From: Franzmannia qiaohouensis
GTDB lineage: Bacteria > Pseudomonadota > Gammaproteobacteria > Pseudomonadales > Halomonadaceae
DNA: 64,000 bases
Direction of reading: 5' to 3'
Assembly (NCBI RefSeq): GCF_031451695.1
Contig: NZ_JARWAM010000002.1
Location: forward strand, 124,001-188,000
Below are positions 1 to 9,427 of the stretch, piece by piece; the stretch's first letter is position 1; each line of letters starts with the position of its first letter. The notes beneath the pieces are model-generated. The model did no database searches and was not told where the DNA came from. It saw only the letters and a list, made by a program, of their open reading frames with translations. The position numbers and the translations under genes were made by a program.

Positions 1-328
1 TGATCAGCATGTTCATCAGCACGTAGCCGATGGAGTTGACGTAGCCCATGTACCAGGAGGAATCGGTGAAGATGCCCGTATAGTTGGCCGTGGTAAAGTT
101 CTGCGGCCACAGCGAGAAGGAGCCAAGAATCTCGCTGTTGGTCTGGAAGGACATGTTCAGCAGCCAGTAGATCGGCAGCAGGATGAATATCAGGTAGAGC
201 CCCAGCAGGGTCCGCGGGCGCAGCCGTGAGCGACCGCGCTTGCTCGCCTCGGCACGCTGGAATGTTTCACTTTCCGTCCCTTGCGAGGCGCTCGCCTGCT
301 CGACGTGGGTGTCGATTCGCTGGTTCAT
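1..328 (-). CDS. glpQ: Glycerol-type ABC transporter permease, GlpQ-like (partial, N-terminal part)
   Basis: This is the N-terminal ~109 residues of an inner-membrane permease of the carbohydrate ABC uptake family; the rest lies beyond the left edge. The ATG at 328 comes one base after the stop of the upstream permease, so the two are translationally linked. A polar N-terminus of about 30 residues precedes a first membrane segment (LLGLYLIFILLPIYWLLNMS), and the next stretch (SEILGSFSLWPQNFTTANYTGIF) is typical of the second permease of such systems. It is the fourth gene of an operon running leftward from about 3400. The glycerol assignment rests on gene order (ATPase, ATPase, permease, permease, divergent glpD), as in the rhizobial glpSTPQ systems, not on this fragment alone. 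Confidence 0.7.
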   Translation of the reverse strand, partial: MNQRIDTHVEQASASQGTESETFQRAEASKRGRSRLRPRTLLGLYLIFILLPIYWLLNMSFQTNSEILGSFSLWPQNFTTANYTGIFTDSSWYMGYVNSIGYVLMNMLI

Positions 329-329
329 A

Positions 330-1209
330 TCAGACGCCTCCCCGTTCGGCCTTGTCTTTCTGCATGTTCATGATCGCGGTATAGAACACCCAGCAGACCA
401 GCAGGATGATCAGGAAATAGATCAGCGAGAATGCCGCCGATGGCCCCAGGTCCTGCTGGCCGATGGCCATGGTGGTCAGCGACTGGCTGAGGAAGGTGGT
501 ACTGCTCCCCGGCCCGCCGCCGGTCAACACGAAGGGCTCGGCGTAGATCATGAAGGAGTGCATGAAGCGCAACAGCACGCCGATGACCAGCACGTTGGTC
601 AGCTTGGGCAACTGGATATAGCGGAACACCGCCCACTTGGAGGCCCGATCGATGCGCGCCGCCTGATAGTAGGCCTCGGGGATCGAGCGCAGGCCGCTGT
701 AGCAGAGCAGCGCAATCAGCGGCGTCCAGTGCCAGACGTCCATCAGGATGATCGTCGCCCAGGCATCCACCGGATCGCGGGTAATGTTGTAGCCGTAGCC
801 CAGGCCGCGCAGCCCGGCCCCCATCAGGCCGATATCACCGCGGGTGAAGATCTGCCAGATGCTGCCGACCACGTTCCATGGAATCAGCAGCGGCAGGGTG
901 ATGAGGATCAGCACCGCCGAAGCCTGCCAGCCGCGCTTGGGCATCAACAGTGCAATCCCGATGCCCAGCGGCACCTGGATCGCCAGCACGGTGAACGAGA
1001 AGGCGAACTGACGCAGCAGCGCCGCCTGAAGGCCGGCGTTATTCAGAGTACGCTCGAACCACTCGACCCCCGTAAAGAAGCGGGTGTTGGCGTCGAACAC
1101 GTCCTGCACCGAGTAGTTGACCACCGTCATCAGCGGAATGATCGCCGAGAACGCCACCAGCACCAGCATCGGCAGCACCAGCAGCCAGGCTCTATTGTTA
1201 TATACCTTA

Positions 1210-1217
<8 letters not shown>
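330..1217 (-). CDS. glpP: Glycerol-type ABC transporter permease, GlpP-like
   Basis: A 295-residue inner-membrane permease with about six hydrophobic segments. The cytoplasmic EAA-type loop that docks on the ATPase is visible as EAYYQAARIDRASKWAVFRYIQLP, ending in the usual I-x-LP. It would form the channel with the partial permease to its left. Its start overlaps the end of the upstream ATPase gene by 8 bp, which argues for one co-translated operon. No substrate-binding protein is in view; in known glycerol systems that gene lies downstream, here beyond the left edge. The family (MalF/UgpA-like) is certain. Glycerol as substrate is inferred from the divergent glpD and the two-ATPase layout; another polyol is the main alternative. 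Confidence 0.75.
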
Positions 1218-2310
<1,093 letters not shown>

Positions 2311-2311
2311 G

Positions 2312-3400
2312 TCAGTGCCCTCCCCGGTGGCTTGGCACATGCACGATGGCGCCATGCTGGTCGAAGGCGTACATCTTGTGAGTAGGCAGGTAAATCTTGA
2401 TGCGCTGGTCGGTGTCGAAGCGATGCACACCGCCCAGGTGCAGTACCAGAGAGAAGATATCGTTGCGCACGTGCAGGAAGGTTTCCGACCCGCTGATCTC
2501 AGCCAGCTCGACGCTCACCTCGACTTCCAGGTCGCTCGGGTGGTGGCGCGACAGGCTGATATGCGAGGCGCGCACGCCGAAGTGGTAGCTACCCGGGTCC
2601 AGCCGCGAGAACACCTCATCGGCGGAGAAATAGAGCGTCTCGTCGAAGGACACCTCACTACCGGAGACCAGCCCGGGCACCACGTTGATGGGCGGCTCGG
2701 AAAACATCTCGGCGGTGAGAATATCGCGCGGACGGTGGTAGACGTCCTCGGTACGCCCATACTGCAGCAGCCGCCCCTCATGCAGTACCGCGGTGTGGCC
2801 ACCGAGCGCCAGCGCTTCGTTGGGTTCGGTGGTGGCATAGACGGCGATACAGTTCTTGGCCTTGAACAGTTCGCGCAGCTCGTCGCGAAACTCTTCACGC
2901 AGCTTGTAATCGAGGTTGACCAGCGGCTCGTCGAACAGGATCAGGTCGGCATCCTTGACCAGGGCCCGCCCCATCGCCGTGCGCTGCTGCTGCCCCCCGG
3001 AGAGCTCGAGCGGATAGCGGTCGAGGAGATGCTCGATGTGCAGCATCTCGGCGGTCTCGTGCACCCGGCGGCGGATCTCCTGCTTGTCGACCCGCGCCAG
3101 CTGCAGCGGCGAGGCGATATTGTCGAAGACATTGAGGGTGGGGTAGTTGATGAACTGCTGGTAGACCATCGATACATTGCGCTTACGCACCGGCACCCCG
3201 GTGACATCGCGACCATGCATCTTTACCTTGCCCCGGGTTGGCGCTTCGAGCCCCGCCATCAAGCGCATCAACGTAGTCTTGCCGGCCAAGGTGCGTCCCA
3301 GCAGTACGTTGAACGAACCGGGCGCCAGCTCCAGGCTGACGCCCTCGATGTGGGTGCTGGCGCCGACTACATGATCGATATTTTCTAATATCAAAGACAT
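2312..3400 (-). CDS. glpS: ABC transporter ATPase, GlpS-like, lacking the switch-loop histidine
   Basis: A 362-residue ATP-binding subunit and first gene of the leftward operon. It has Walker A LLGRTLAGKTTLMR, a canonical signature LSGGQQQR, Walker B LILFDEP and a C-terminal accessory domain. Where other ATPases have THDQxEA it reads ATTEPNEA, so the switch (H-loop) histidine is missing. Together with the downstream ATPase it would give one complete and one degenerate nucleotide site. The ATG at 3400 opens into a 478 bp divergent promoter region facing glpD. Two dissimilar ATPases plus two permeases beside a glycerol-3-phosphate dehydrogenase match the glycerol importer first described in rhizobia. 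Confidence 0.75.
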   Translation of the reverse strand: MSLILENIDHVVGASTHIEGVSLELAPGSFNVLLGRTLAGKTTLMRLMAGLEAPTRGKVKMHGRDVTGVPVRKRNVSMVYQQFINYPTLNVFDNIASPLQLARVDKQEIRRRVHETAEMLHIEHLLDRYPLELSGGQQQRTAMGRALVKDADLILFDEPLVNLDYKLREEFRDELRELFKAKNCIAVYATTEPNEALALGGHTAVLHEGRLLQYGRTEDVYHRPRDILTAEMFSEPPINVVPGLVSGSEVSFDETLYFSADEVFSRLDPGSYHFGVRASHISLSRHHPSDLEVEVSVELAEISGSETFLHVRNDIFSLVLHLGGVHRFDTDQRIKIYLPTHKMYAFDQHGAIVHVPSHRGGH

Positions 3401-3464
3401 GCCGAACTCATCATGTTTGTTGTATGGGTGACGACGTCACTCGTGTTCTCGAACCCTAGTGCAC

Positions 3465-3480
3465 TTTCGTTCGAACATAC
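3465..3480. promoter_or_regulatory. Candidate GlpR-type operator near the ABC operon start
   Basis: The sequence TTTCGTTCGAACATAC contains the half-site CGAACAT (reverse complement ATGTTCG), the core of the palindrome bound by the DeoR-family glycerol repressor GlpR in enterics. It lies about 65 bp upstream of the first ABC gene. About 15 bp closer to that gene there is a related pair, GTTCTCGAAC. Assignment is by eye against the enteric consensus. Confidence 0.45.
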
Positions 3481-3782
3481 AATCATGAAATTCCGAACAC
3501 CCTGCGAAGCGCCGCCCCTGCGCCGATCTTTACTCACAACCCTCTGTTATTATTGATTATTTTATCGCATTATACTTTTGACTAAGCCGCTATCGCTTGT
3601 GGCGATCGCTTCCATAGTGCCTTGCGGCGGCCTCAAAACCCATTTAACGCCTTGATAAGTATTATTTTTTTCCGAAACCACAAGCTCTGAAGAATACCTG
3701 TCAATCTCGCCAGAAATGCAAATTTTTACTTCAATATCAATGTTTTGACACCCTAACATGGATGATTCACGACCGCGCTTGA

Positions 3783-3822
3783 TGTTCGTAAGAATTTATT
3801 CTATGTTCGTTTTCAAACACAC
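3783..3822. promoter_or_regulatory. Two candidate GlpR-type operator sites upstream of glpD
   Basis: Two direct ATGTTCG half-sites begin at 3783 and 3804, exactly 21 bp apart, so they lie on the same helix face. The second continues as TATGTTCGTTTTCAAACA (3803-3820), an imperfect palindrome close to the enteric GlpR consensus WATGTTCG-N4-CGAACATW. They end about 55 bp upstream of the glpD start. Repression of glpD and of the divergent transporter by a glycerol-3-phosphate-responsive regulator would fit. Confidence 0.5.
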
Positions 3823-3878
3823 AACTCCTGATCTGTCACCATGTGGCAACCCAGCGACGACACAGGTGGAATAGCGCC

Positions 3879-5384
3879 ATGCCCTCACCTTCAGCGACAC
3901 CGTGTATGGACCTCTTCGTGATTGGCGGGGGGATCAATGGCACCGGCATTGCCAACGATGCCGCAGGACGCGGCCTCTCGGTCGGCCTGTGCGAACAGGC
4001 CGACCTGGCCAGCGCCACCTCATCGGCAAGCAGTAAGTTGATACATGGTGGGCTGCGCTATCTGGAACACCGCGAGTTTCGTCTGGTCCGAGAGGCGCTC
4101 AAGGAGCGTGAAGTGCTGTTGCGAAAAGCGCCTCACATCGTCTGGCCGCTACGCTTCATCCTCCCTCACCAACCGCACCTGCGGCCGGCCTGGATGATCC
4201 GCGCTGGGCTATTCCTGTATGACCACCTCGGCAAGCGCGACAGCCTGCCCGGCTCGCGGCGGGTACGCTTCGATGCCGAGAGCCCGCTGCACCCCGACAT
4301 CGTGCAGGGCTTCGAATATTCCGACTGCTGGGTCGATGATGCGCGCCTGGTGGTGCTCAACGCACTCCAGGCGCAGCACAACGGCGCCGAGATCATGGTG
4401 CGCACGCGCTGTATCGATGCGCGGGAGGAGCAGGGGCGCTGGGTCATCAGCCTGGAGAACACCCTGACCGGCGAGCGCCTGACACGCCACGCCAAGGTGC
4501 TGGTCAACGCCGCGGGGCCCTGGGTCGAGAGCTTCATTCGCCACAGCGCTCATCGCCAGTCACGCTACGGCATTCGCATGATCCAGGGCAGCCATCTGGT
4601 GGTACCGCGCCTCAACCATGATGACCGCGCCTATATCCTGCAGAACAAGGATGGTCGCATCGTCTTCGTGCTGCCCTACCACCAGGACTTCAGCCTGATC
4701 GGCACCACCGACCGGCGCTATGAGGGCGATCCATCGCGGGTATCGGTCAGCGACGAGGAGACCGACTATATCCTCGAGGTGGTCAACGCCCACTTCAAGC
4801 AGCAGTTGAGCCGCGACGATGTGCTGAGCAGCTTCTCTGGGGTAAGGCCGCTATGCGACGACGAGTCCACCGACCCTTCGGCGATGACCCGCGACTACAC
4901 CCTCGATCTGGACAGTCACGGCGCGCCGATGTTGTCGATCTTCGGCGGCAAGATCACCACCTACCGCAAGCTATCCGAGGCGGCACTGCGTGAGGTCGAA
5001 GAGCTATTGCCGCAGATGGGCAGCAGCTGGACGGCCGATGCACTGCTGCCGGGTGGCGATATACGCTCGCAGAGCGAGTTCAGCGCACGTTTGATGCGTG
5101 ACTACCCGTTCCTCGGCGAGGCCAGGGCAAGGCGCTTTGCCTCGAGCTACGGCAGCCTGTGCCTGGGCTTCCTGGCCGAGTGCACTCGCGAGGAGGATCT
5201 TGGCGAGCACTTTGGCGCCGGCCTCAGCCAGCGCGAGGTGGATTACTTGATAGGCCATGAATGGGCGCACTGCGTGGACGACATTCTATGGCGGCGCACC
5301 AAGCTCGGCTTGTTGATCGGCGCCGAGCAGCGACACAGCCTCGAGGCCTATCTTGCCTCCCGACTGATGGTGAACTCGGCCTGA
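3879..5384 (+). CDS. glpD: Aerobic glycerol-3-phosphate dehydrogenase
   Basis: GlpD oxidises sn-glycerol 3-phosphate to dihydroxyacetone phosphate with FAD at the inner membrane, passing electrons to the quinone pool. The protein is 501 residues, the usual family length. The N-terminal dinucleotide-binding motif is DLFVIGGGINGTGIANDAAG, followed by the conserved SSASSKLIHGGLRYLEH. Later motifs include SGVRPL and SIFGGKITTYRK. The ATG at 3879 is preferred over a GTG at 3843 because AGGTGG lies nine bases before it. It is divergent from the ABC operon, so import, phosphorylation (glpK not in view) and oxidation of glycerol would be co-controlled. Confidence 0.95.
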   Translation: MPSPSATPCMDLFVIGGGINGTGIANDAAGRGLSVGLCEQADLASATSSASSKLIHGGLRYLEHREFRLVREALKEREVLLRKAPHIVWPLRFILPHQPHLRPAWMIRAGLFLYDHLGKRDSLPGSRRVRFDAESPLHPDIVQGFEYSDCWVDDARLVVLNALQAQHNGAEIMVRTRCIDAREEQGRWVISLENTLTGERLTRHAKVLVNAAGPWVESFIRHSAHRQSRYGIRMIQGSHLVVPRLNHDDRAYILQNKDGRIVFVLPYHQDFSLIGTTDRRYEGDPSRVSVSDEETDYILEVVNAHFKQQLSRDDVLSSFSGVRPLCDDESTDPSAMTRDYTLDLDSHGAPMLSIFGGKITTYRKLSEAALREVEELLPQMGSSWTADALLPGGDIRSQSEFSARLMRDYPFLGEARARRFASSYGSLCLGFLAECTREEDLGEHFGAGLSQREVDYLIGHEWAHCVDDILWRRTKLGLLIGAEQRHSLEAYLASRLMVNSA

Positions 5385-5391
5385 GGCACTC

Positions 5392-5697
5392 TCAGTCGTC
5401 TTGCGGAGCGGGCCTGGGCTGCAATAGCGGCGAGCGCTGACGCTCCTCCGCCTCTTCTTTTTTCACGAAGTGAAGATGCGCCTGGGGATTGATCTTCTGC
5501 CCCAACTCATCGGCGCCGTCCGCCAGCGTATCGTGATAGCGCTCCCAATCCTCCCAGTCGTGCGGTGTACCGCTTTTCGGGCGATGCTGGCCAGCCTCGC
5601 GCGCCCTTGACCAGGCCAGTTCCTCCAGGGTGTTGGGCTTGTCGTCGTCCTTGTCGAGTATCACGCCCTTCTTGGCCAGGTACTGACGTGCATCCAT
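5392..5697 (-). CDS. Conserved small hypothetical protein
   Basis: A 101-residue hydrophilic protein starting MDARQYLAKKGVILDKDDDKPNTLEELAWSRAR. It is rich in charged residues and Trp/His, and has no signal peptide or membrane segment. The ATG at 5697 is preceded by AGGGGA at good spacing, which rules out the longer in-frame start at 5769. Its stop lies 7 bp from the stop of glpD, so the two genes converge. I do not recognise a domain. The composition (DWEDWERYHDTLADGADELGQ) suggests a small soluble helical protein. Coding is supported by the ribosome-binding site and codon usage. Confidence 0.65.
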   Translation of the reverse strand: MDARQYLAKKGVILDKDDDKPNTLEELAWSRAREAGQHRPKSGTPHDWEDWERYHDTLADGADELGQKINPQAHLHFVKKEEAEERQRSPLLQPRPAPQDD

Positions 5698-5911
5698 GGT
5701 ACTTCCCCTGCAACTATATAGGTGGGGGCAGCCCCATGATGGGCCTGCCGCTAGTTCTTCGAGTCGCAAGCCCCGGCCCGGGTTCCTCCCGAAAGCGTTG
5801 GTAAGGCGTGTTAATACCCGCCACCCTGCACCCTGGCGGACTCGGCTATGCTGTTAGCGCGAGACACGCTTGCCCTTGAGGCAGCTCGTACCGGCACAAG
5901 GAGGATCGCTC

Positions 5912-6322
5912 ATGCCCAACAAGGCCCCTACTACCGTTCGCGAGATCATGTCACGTGACTGCTATCGGGTCAGCGCCACCACCTCGGTGAACACCCTGGT
6001 CGAAGGCTTGGCCCTGCACCGCTTGCCCGGGGTGCCGGTGGTCGATCAGCGCGATCATCTGATCGGCTTCATTTCCGAGCAGGACGTGCTCGGCAAGGTA
6101 CTCGAGAGTGCCTACCTCAACGACGAGCCGCCGCTGGTCAACGAGCTGATGCGCCACGAGGTGCTCTCGGTGACGCCCAACAAGAGCATCACGGACCTCG
6201 CCCAGGAGATGCTCGGCACCAAGCCCAAGGTGTTTCCGGTGGTCGAGCAGGAGCGGCTGGTAGGCATCGTCACTCGCCGCGACGTGCTGATGGCCATCCT
6301 GCGCATGCGCAGAAAGCACTGA
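5912..6322 (+). CDS. Two-CBS-domain protein
   Basis: A 136-residue soluble protein made almost wholly of a tandem CBS pair (Bateman module), about residues 10-62 and 74-130. The first repeat shows VREIMSRDCYRV and GVPVVDQRDHLIGFISEQDVL; the second shows LMRHEVLSVTPNKSITDLAQEM and VFPVVEQERLVGIVTRRDVL. Such modules bind adenosine nucleotides and act as energy or redox sensors, usually for a partner protein. A perfect AAGGAGG seven bases upstream of the ATG at 5912 decides the start. There is no operon partner, so its target cannot be inferred here. Confidence 0.85.
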   Translation: MPNKAPTTVREIMSRDCYRVSATTSVNTLVEGLALHRLPGVPVVDQRDHLIGFISEQDVLGKVLESAYLNDEPPLVNELMRHEVLSVTPNKSITDLAQEMLGTKPKVFPVVEQERLVGIVTRRDVLMAILRMRRKH

Positions 6323-6398
6323 CACGCCATCGCTGACGCCAGACGCCGCCACCAGGCGGTGTCTGCACTGGCTTGGGTCGTATCACACGCAAAGAAAA

Positions 6399-6422
6399 GC
6401 CGCCACGCGCGAACGTGGCGGC
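6399..6422 (-). terminator. Hairpin with a T-tract on the minus strand only
   Basis: GCCGCCACG (6399-6407) pairs with CGTGGCGGC (6414-6422) around a six-base loop. On the plus strand it is preceded by AAAGAAAA, so on the minus strand it is followed by TTTTCTTT, the layout of an intrinsic terminator for leftward transcription. It lies downstream of the CBS gene, but the T-tract faces the other way. No minus-strand gene lies immediately to its right. Confidence 0.5.
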
Positions 6423-6550
6423 AAGATCGAAAGTAAGCATAAGCACGAGGTTCGCGACTGCTATCAACGAATTGTGCTCATACTACTGCGACCACCGCCC
6501 AGCGAAATGATTCACCCCGAAGAGAATTTTTTTGCAACCCGCCCCACGCC

Positions 6551-6579
6551 TTGCATGGCTAAGCACTTGGATTTACTAT
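6551..6579 (+). promoter_or_regulatory. Promoter of the tRNA-Gly gene
   Basis: TTGCAT (6551-6556) and TACTAT (6574-6579) are 17 bp apart and lie just upstream of the tRNA. A GC-rich discriminator follows (AAGCGCCC), as in stringently controlled stable-RNA promoters. The expected start point is about six bases before the mature tRNA 5' end. Confidence 0.65.
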
Positions 6580-6591
6580 CCAAAGCGCCCT

Positions 6592-6665
6592 GCGGGTGTA
6601 GCTCAATGGTAGAGCAGAAGCTTCCCAAGCTTAAGACGAGGGTTCGATTCCCTTCACCCGCTCCA
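6592..6665 (+). tRNA. tRNA-Gly (anticodon CCC)
   Basis: A 74-nt cloverleaf with an encoded CCA end. The acceptor stem GCGGGTG pairs with CACCCGC, the D-arm is GCTC/GAGC, the anticodon loop TTCCCAA carries CCC at 6624-6626, and the T-arm is GAGGG/CCCTT around TTCGATT. It closely resembles the enteric glyU tRNA that reads GGG. One oddity is a G-A apposition at the first pair of the anticodon stem (27-43), where a Watson-Crick pair is usual. Confidence 0.95.
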
Positions 6666-7108
6666 GGCAATTCCTTCCCCAAGCTCCCCATATCCCCCTG
6701 CGGTTCAGCGCCTGCTTCACAGTGTGAAGGCCCTCTGGCCAAGGTCTCTGACGTCACATCACACGGCTGTAATCGTCATCCAGCTACGTTTATTGCTTAT
6801 GCTGGTTGATGGTCGCCGTTACCCGCGAAGTGGCAGCCATAAAATCGCACTATCGGACTGGTGTAAAAAAACAAATCCTACCTATCGAGGGGTTTGTTAT
6901 ACCTTGATATGCAGCGGCATCGAGAGCGTATGCCGGCGCCCCAGGCTACGACTTTGGTAGATGCGATAGTGACATGGGGCCAGGATTCAGGCGTACGCTG
7001 TGTGTACTCGGTGTCGAAAACTGACATCGCCAGCACGGGCATTTGCCCTGCTTTAGCACCGAATAGTGCCATCAACGCAGTACCATCAAAAACGATGTGG
7101 AGAGTGAT
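6666..7108. other. Intergenic region between tRNA-Gly and katG
   Basis: These 443 bp contain no convincing gene. A short plus-strand ORF (6724-6960) lacks a ribosome-binding site. I looked for an OxyR site ahead of katG. Two CTAT tetramers are present (6850 and 6882), but their spacing does not fit the OxyR pattern. Nothing else stands out. Confidence 0.6.
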
Positions 7109-9289
7109 ATGGGCGGAAACGACAGCAACACCGCGGGCAAGTGCCCGGTCATGCACGGTGGCAACACCAGTGCCACTACCGGCACCACCAATACGGATTG
7201 GTGGCCGGAAGCCCTGAATCTGGACATCCTCCATCAACACGACAGCAAGTCCGACCCGATGGGTGAGGATTTCGATTACCGGGAAGAGGTCAAGAAGCTC
7301 GACCATGAGGCACTCGAGGCCGACATGCGCGCGCTGATGACCGACAGCCAGGATTGGTGGCCAGCCGACTGGGGGCACTATGGCGGCCTGATGATCCGCA
7401 TGGCGTGGCACGCAGCGGGCACCTATCGTCTCGCCGATGGCCGTGGCGGCGGTGGCACCGGCAACCAGCGCTTCGCACCGCTGAACTCCTGGCCCGATAA
7501 CGGCAACCTGGACAAGGCGCGTCGCTTGCTGTGGCCGATCAAGAAGAAGTATGGCAACAAGATCAGCTGGGCCGACCTTTTCATCCTGGCCGGCAACGTT
7601 GCCTATGAAACCATGGGCCTGAAGACCTTCGGTTTCTCCTATGGTCGTGCGGACATCTGGCACCCCGAGAAGGATATCTACTGGGGCGCCGAGAAGGAGT
7701 GGCTGGAGCCGTCCGATAGCCGCTACGAGGACGTCGAAAATCCCAGCACCATGGAGAACCCGCTGGCCGCGGTACAGATGGGTCTGATCTACGTGAATCC
7801 GGAAGGCGTCAACGGCCAGTCCGACCCTCTGAAAACTGCCGAGCAGGTGCGCGAGACCTTCGCCCGCATGGCGATGAACGACGAAGAGACCGCCGCCCTG
7901 ACCGCCGGTGGCCACACCGTCGGCAAGACCCACGGCAACGGCGATGCCGAGGCGCTCGGGCCGGAGCCCGAAGCAGCCGACGTCGAGTCGCAGGGTTTTG
8001 GTTGGATGAACCCCAACCTGCAGGGCAAGGCCGCCAATGCGGTGACGTCCGGCCTGGAAGGTGCCTGGACCACCAATCCCACCCAATTCGACATGGGATA
8101 CTTCGAGCTGCTGTTTGGCTACGAGTGGGAGCTGAAAAAGAGCCCCGCCGGTGCCAGCCAGTGGGAGCCCGTCGACATCAAGGAAGAGCACAAGCCGGTC
8201 GATGCCAGCGACCCGTCCGTGCGCCGCAATCCGATGATGACCGATGCCGACATGGCAATGAAGATGGACCCGAAATACCGGGCGATCTGCGAGAAGTTCA
8301 TGGCAGACCCCGAGTACTTCAAGGACTGCTTCGCGCGCGCCTGGTTCAAGCTGACCCACCGCGATATGGGCCCCAAGTCACGCTACATCGGCCCGGAAGT
8401 GCCGGACGAAGATCTGATCTGGCAGGACCCGGTACCCCAGGGTGAGACCAACTACATCGAAGAGGTGGTCAAGGAGAAGATCGCCGCGAGTGGTTTGAGC
8501 CTCAACGAGCTTGTCTGCACCGCCTGGGACAGCGCACGCACCTACCGCAGCTCCGACATGCGCGGCGGTGCCAACGGCGCGCGTATCCGCCTGGCCCCGC
8601 AGAAGGACTGGGAAGGCAACGAGCCGGATCGTCTGGCCAAGGTGCTGAAGGTCTATGAGCAGATCTCAGCCGAGACCGGTGCCAGCATCGCCGACGTGAT
8701 CGTACTGGGCGGCAACCTGGGCGTCGAACAGGCGGCAAAAGCCGCCGGCTACGAGGTTCGCGTACCGTTCCACAAGGGCCGCGGTGACGCCACCGACGAG
8801 ATGACCGACGCCGAGTCCTTCGAGCCGCTGGAGCCGCTGGCCGATGGCTTCCGTAACTGGCAGAAGAAGGAGTACGTGGTCAAGCCGGAAGAGATGTTGC
8901 TGGACCGTGCCCAGCTGATGGGGCTGACCGCGCCTGAAATGACCGTCCTGCTGGGTGGCATGCGGGTGCTCGGCACCAACTACGGCGGCACTCAGCACGG
9001 TGTCTTCACACACCGCGTTGGCCAGCTGACCAACGACTTCTTCGTCAACCTGACCGACATGGGCAACCGCTGGGAGCCCAAGGGCAAGAACGCCTACGAC
9101 ATCGTGGATCGCAAGAGCGGCAGCACCAAGTTCACCGCGACCCGCGTCGATCTGGTGTTCGGCTCCAACTCCATCCTGCGCGCCTATGCCGAGCTGTACG
9201 CCCAGGACGACAACGACGAGAAGTTCGTCAAGGACTTCGTCGCCGCCTGGACCAAGGTGATGAACGCCGATCGCTTCGATCTGGCCTGA
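7109..9289 (+). CDS. katG: Catalase-peroxidase KatG
   Basis: A bifunctional haem enzyme that removes hydrogen peroxide by catalase and peroxidase activity in the cytoplasm. It has 726 residues, the normal KatG length, with the duplicated peroxidase fold. The distal site is MIRMAWHAAGTYR, giving R97, W100 and H101 from this start, equivalent to the enteric Arg-Trp-His. The proximal haem ligand lies in ALTAGGHTVGKTHG. The Trp-Tyr-Met adduct residues appear intact (W100, YVNPEGVNG, RETFARMAMNDEE). The ATG at 7109 follows GGAGAG; the GTG at 7097 has no better signal. It is monocistronic, with its own terminator at 9308-9333. No oxyR is adjacent. Confidence 0.97.
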   Translation: MGGNDSNTAGKCPVMHGGNTSATTGTTNTDWWPEALNLDILHQHDSKSDPMGEDFDYREEVKKLDHEALEADMRALMTDSQDWWPADWGHYGGLMIRMAWHAAGTYRLADGRGGGGTGNQRFAPLNSWPDNGNLDKARRLLWPIKKKYGNKISWADLFILAGNVAYETMGLKTFGFSYGRADIWHPEKDIYWGAEKEWLEPSDSRYEDVENPSTMENPLAAVQMGLIYVNPEGVNGQSDPLKTAEQVRETFARMAMNDEETAALTAGGHTVGKTHGNGDAEALGPEPEAADVESQGFGWMNPNLQGKAANAVTSGLEGAWTTNPTQFDMGYFELLFGYEWELKKSPAGASQWEPVDIKEEHKPVDASDPSVRRNPMMTDADMAMKMDPKYRAICEKFMADPEYFKDCFARAWFKLTHRDMGPKSRYIGPEVPDEDLIWQDPVPQGETNYIEEVVKEKIAASGLSLNELVCTAWDSARTYRSSDMRGGANGARIRLAPQKDWEGNEPDRLAKVLKVYEQISAETGASIADVIVLGGNLGVEQAAKAAGYEVRVPFHKGRGDATDEMTDAESFEPLEPLADGFRNWQKKEYVVKPEEMLLDRAQLMGLTAPEMTVLLGGMRVLGTNYGGTQHGVFTHRVGQLTNDFFVNLTDMGNRWEPKGKNAYDIVDRKSGSTKFTATRVDLVFGSNSILRAYAELYAQDDNDEKFVKDFVAAWTKVMNADRFDLA

Positions 9290-9307
9290 TAGTCACGGCA
9301 AGTCCCT

Positions 9308-9333
9308 CGAACGCCCCCACATGGGGGCGTTCG
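9308..9333 (+). terminator. Rho-independent terminator of katG
   Basis: An 11-bp perfect stem, CGAACGCCCCC (9308-9318) with GGGGGCGTTCG (9323-9333), has a four-base ACAT loop and is followed by TGTTTCT. It lies 18 bp after the katG stop codon. Confidence 0.85.
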
Positions 9334-9427
9334 TGTTTCTGCACGCTATTTCCCCGTCACACGCTGCCCTACAGCAGCGTGCCACGAGCATGTAAGATGT
9401 TGGGCAGGCAACACTAAGGAGCCGCCC

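Larger units (their letters stand above)
3401..3878. other. Divergent intergenic promoter region between the glycerol ABC operon and glpD
   Basis: These 478 bp are clearly richer in A+T than the flanking genes, especially 3535-3830, as expected of a promoter region. They hold several GlpR-like half-sites, listed separately. A 65-codon ORF on the minus strand (3562-3759) has no ribosome-binding site or recognisable content, and I do not regard it as a gene. No glpR, glpF or glpK is in the window, although all three would be expected somewhere in a genome using this pathway. Confidence 0.7.

Noticed and set aside
3562..3759. 65-codon minus-strand ORF in the glp divergent region
   Set aside because: It has no ribosome-binding site, an A+T-rich promoter-like composition and no recognisable protein, and it overlaps the presumed regulatory region.
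6666..7108. Possible OxyR site upstream of katG
   Set aside because: CTAT tetramers at 6850 and 6882 are 32 bp apart, not the 22 bp periodicity of the ATAG-N7-CTAT array.
6878..8359. 493-codon open frame antisense to katG
   Set aside because: The plus strand encodes KatG with all catalytic motifs. The antisense frame has no ribosome-binding site or domain and is an artefact of high GC at third positions.
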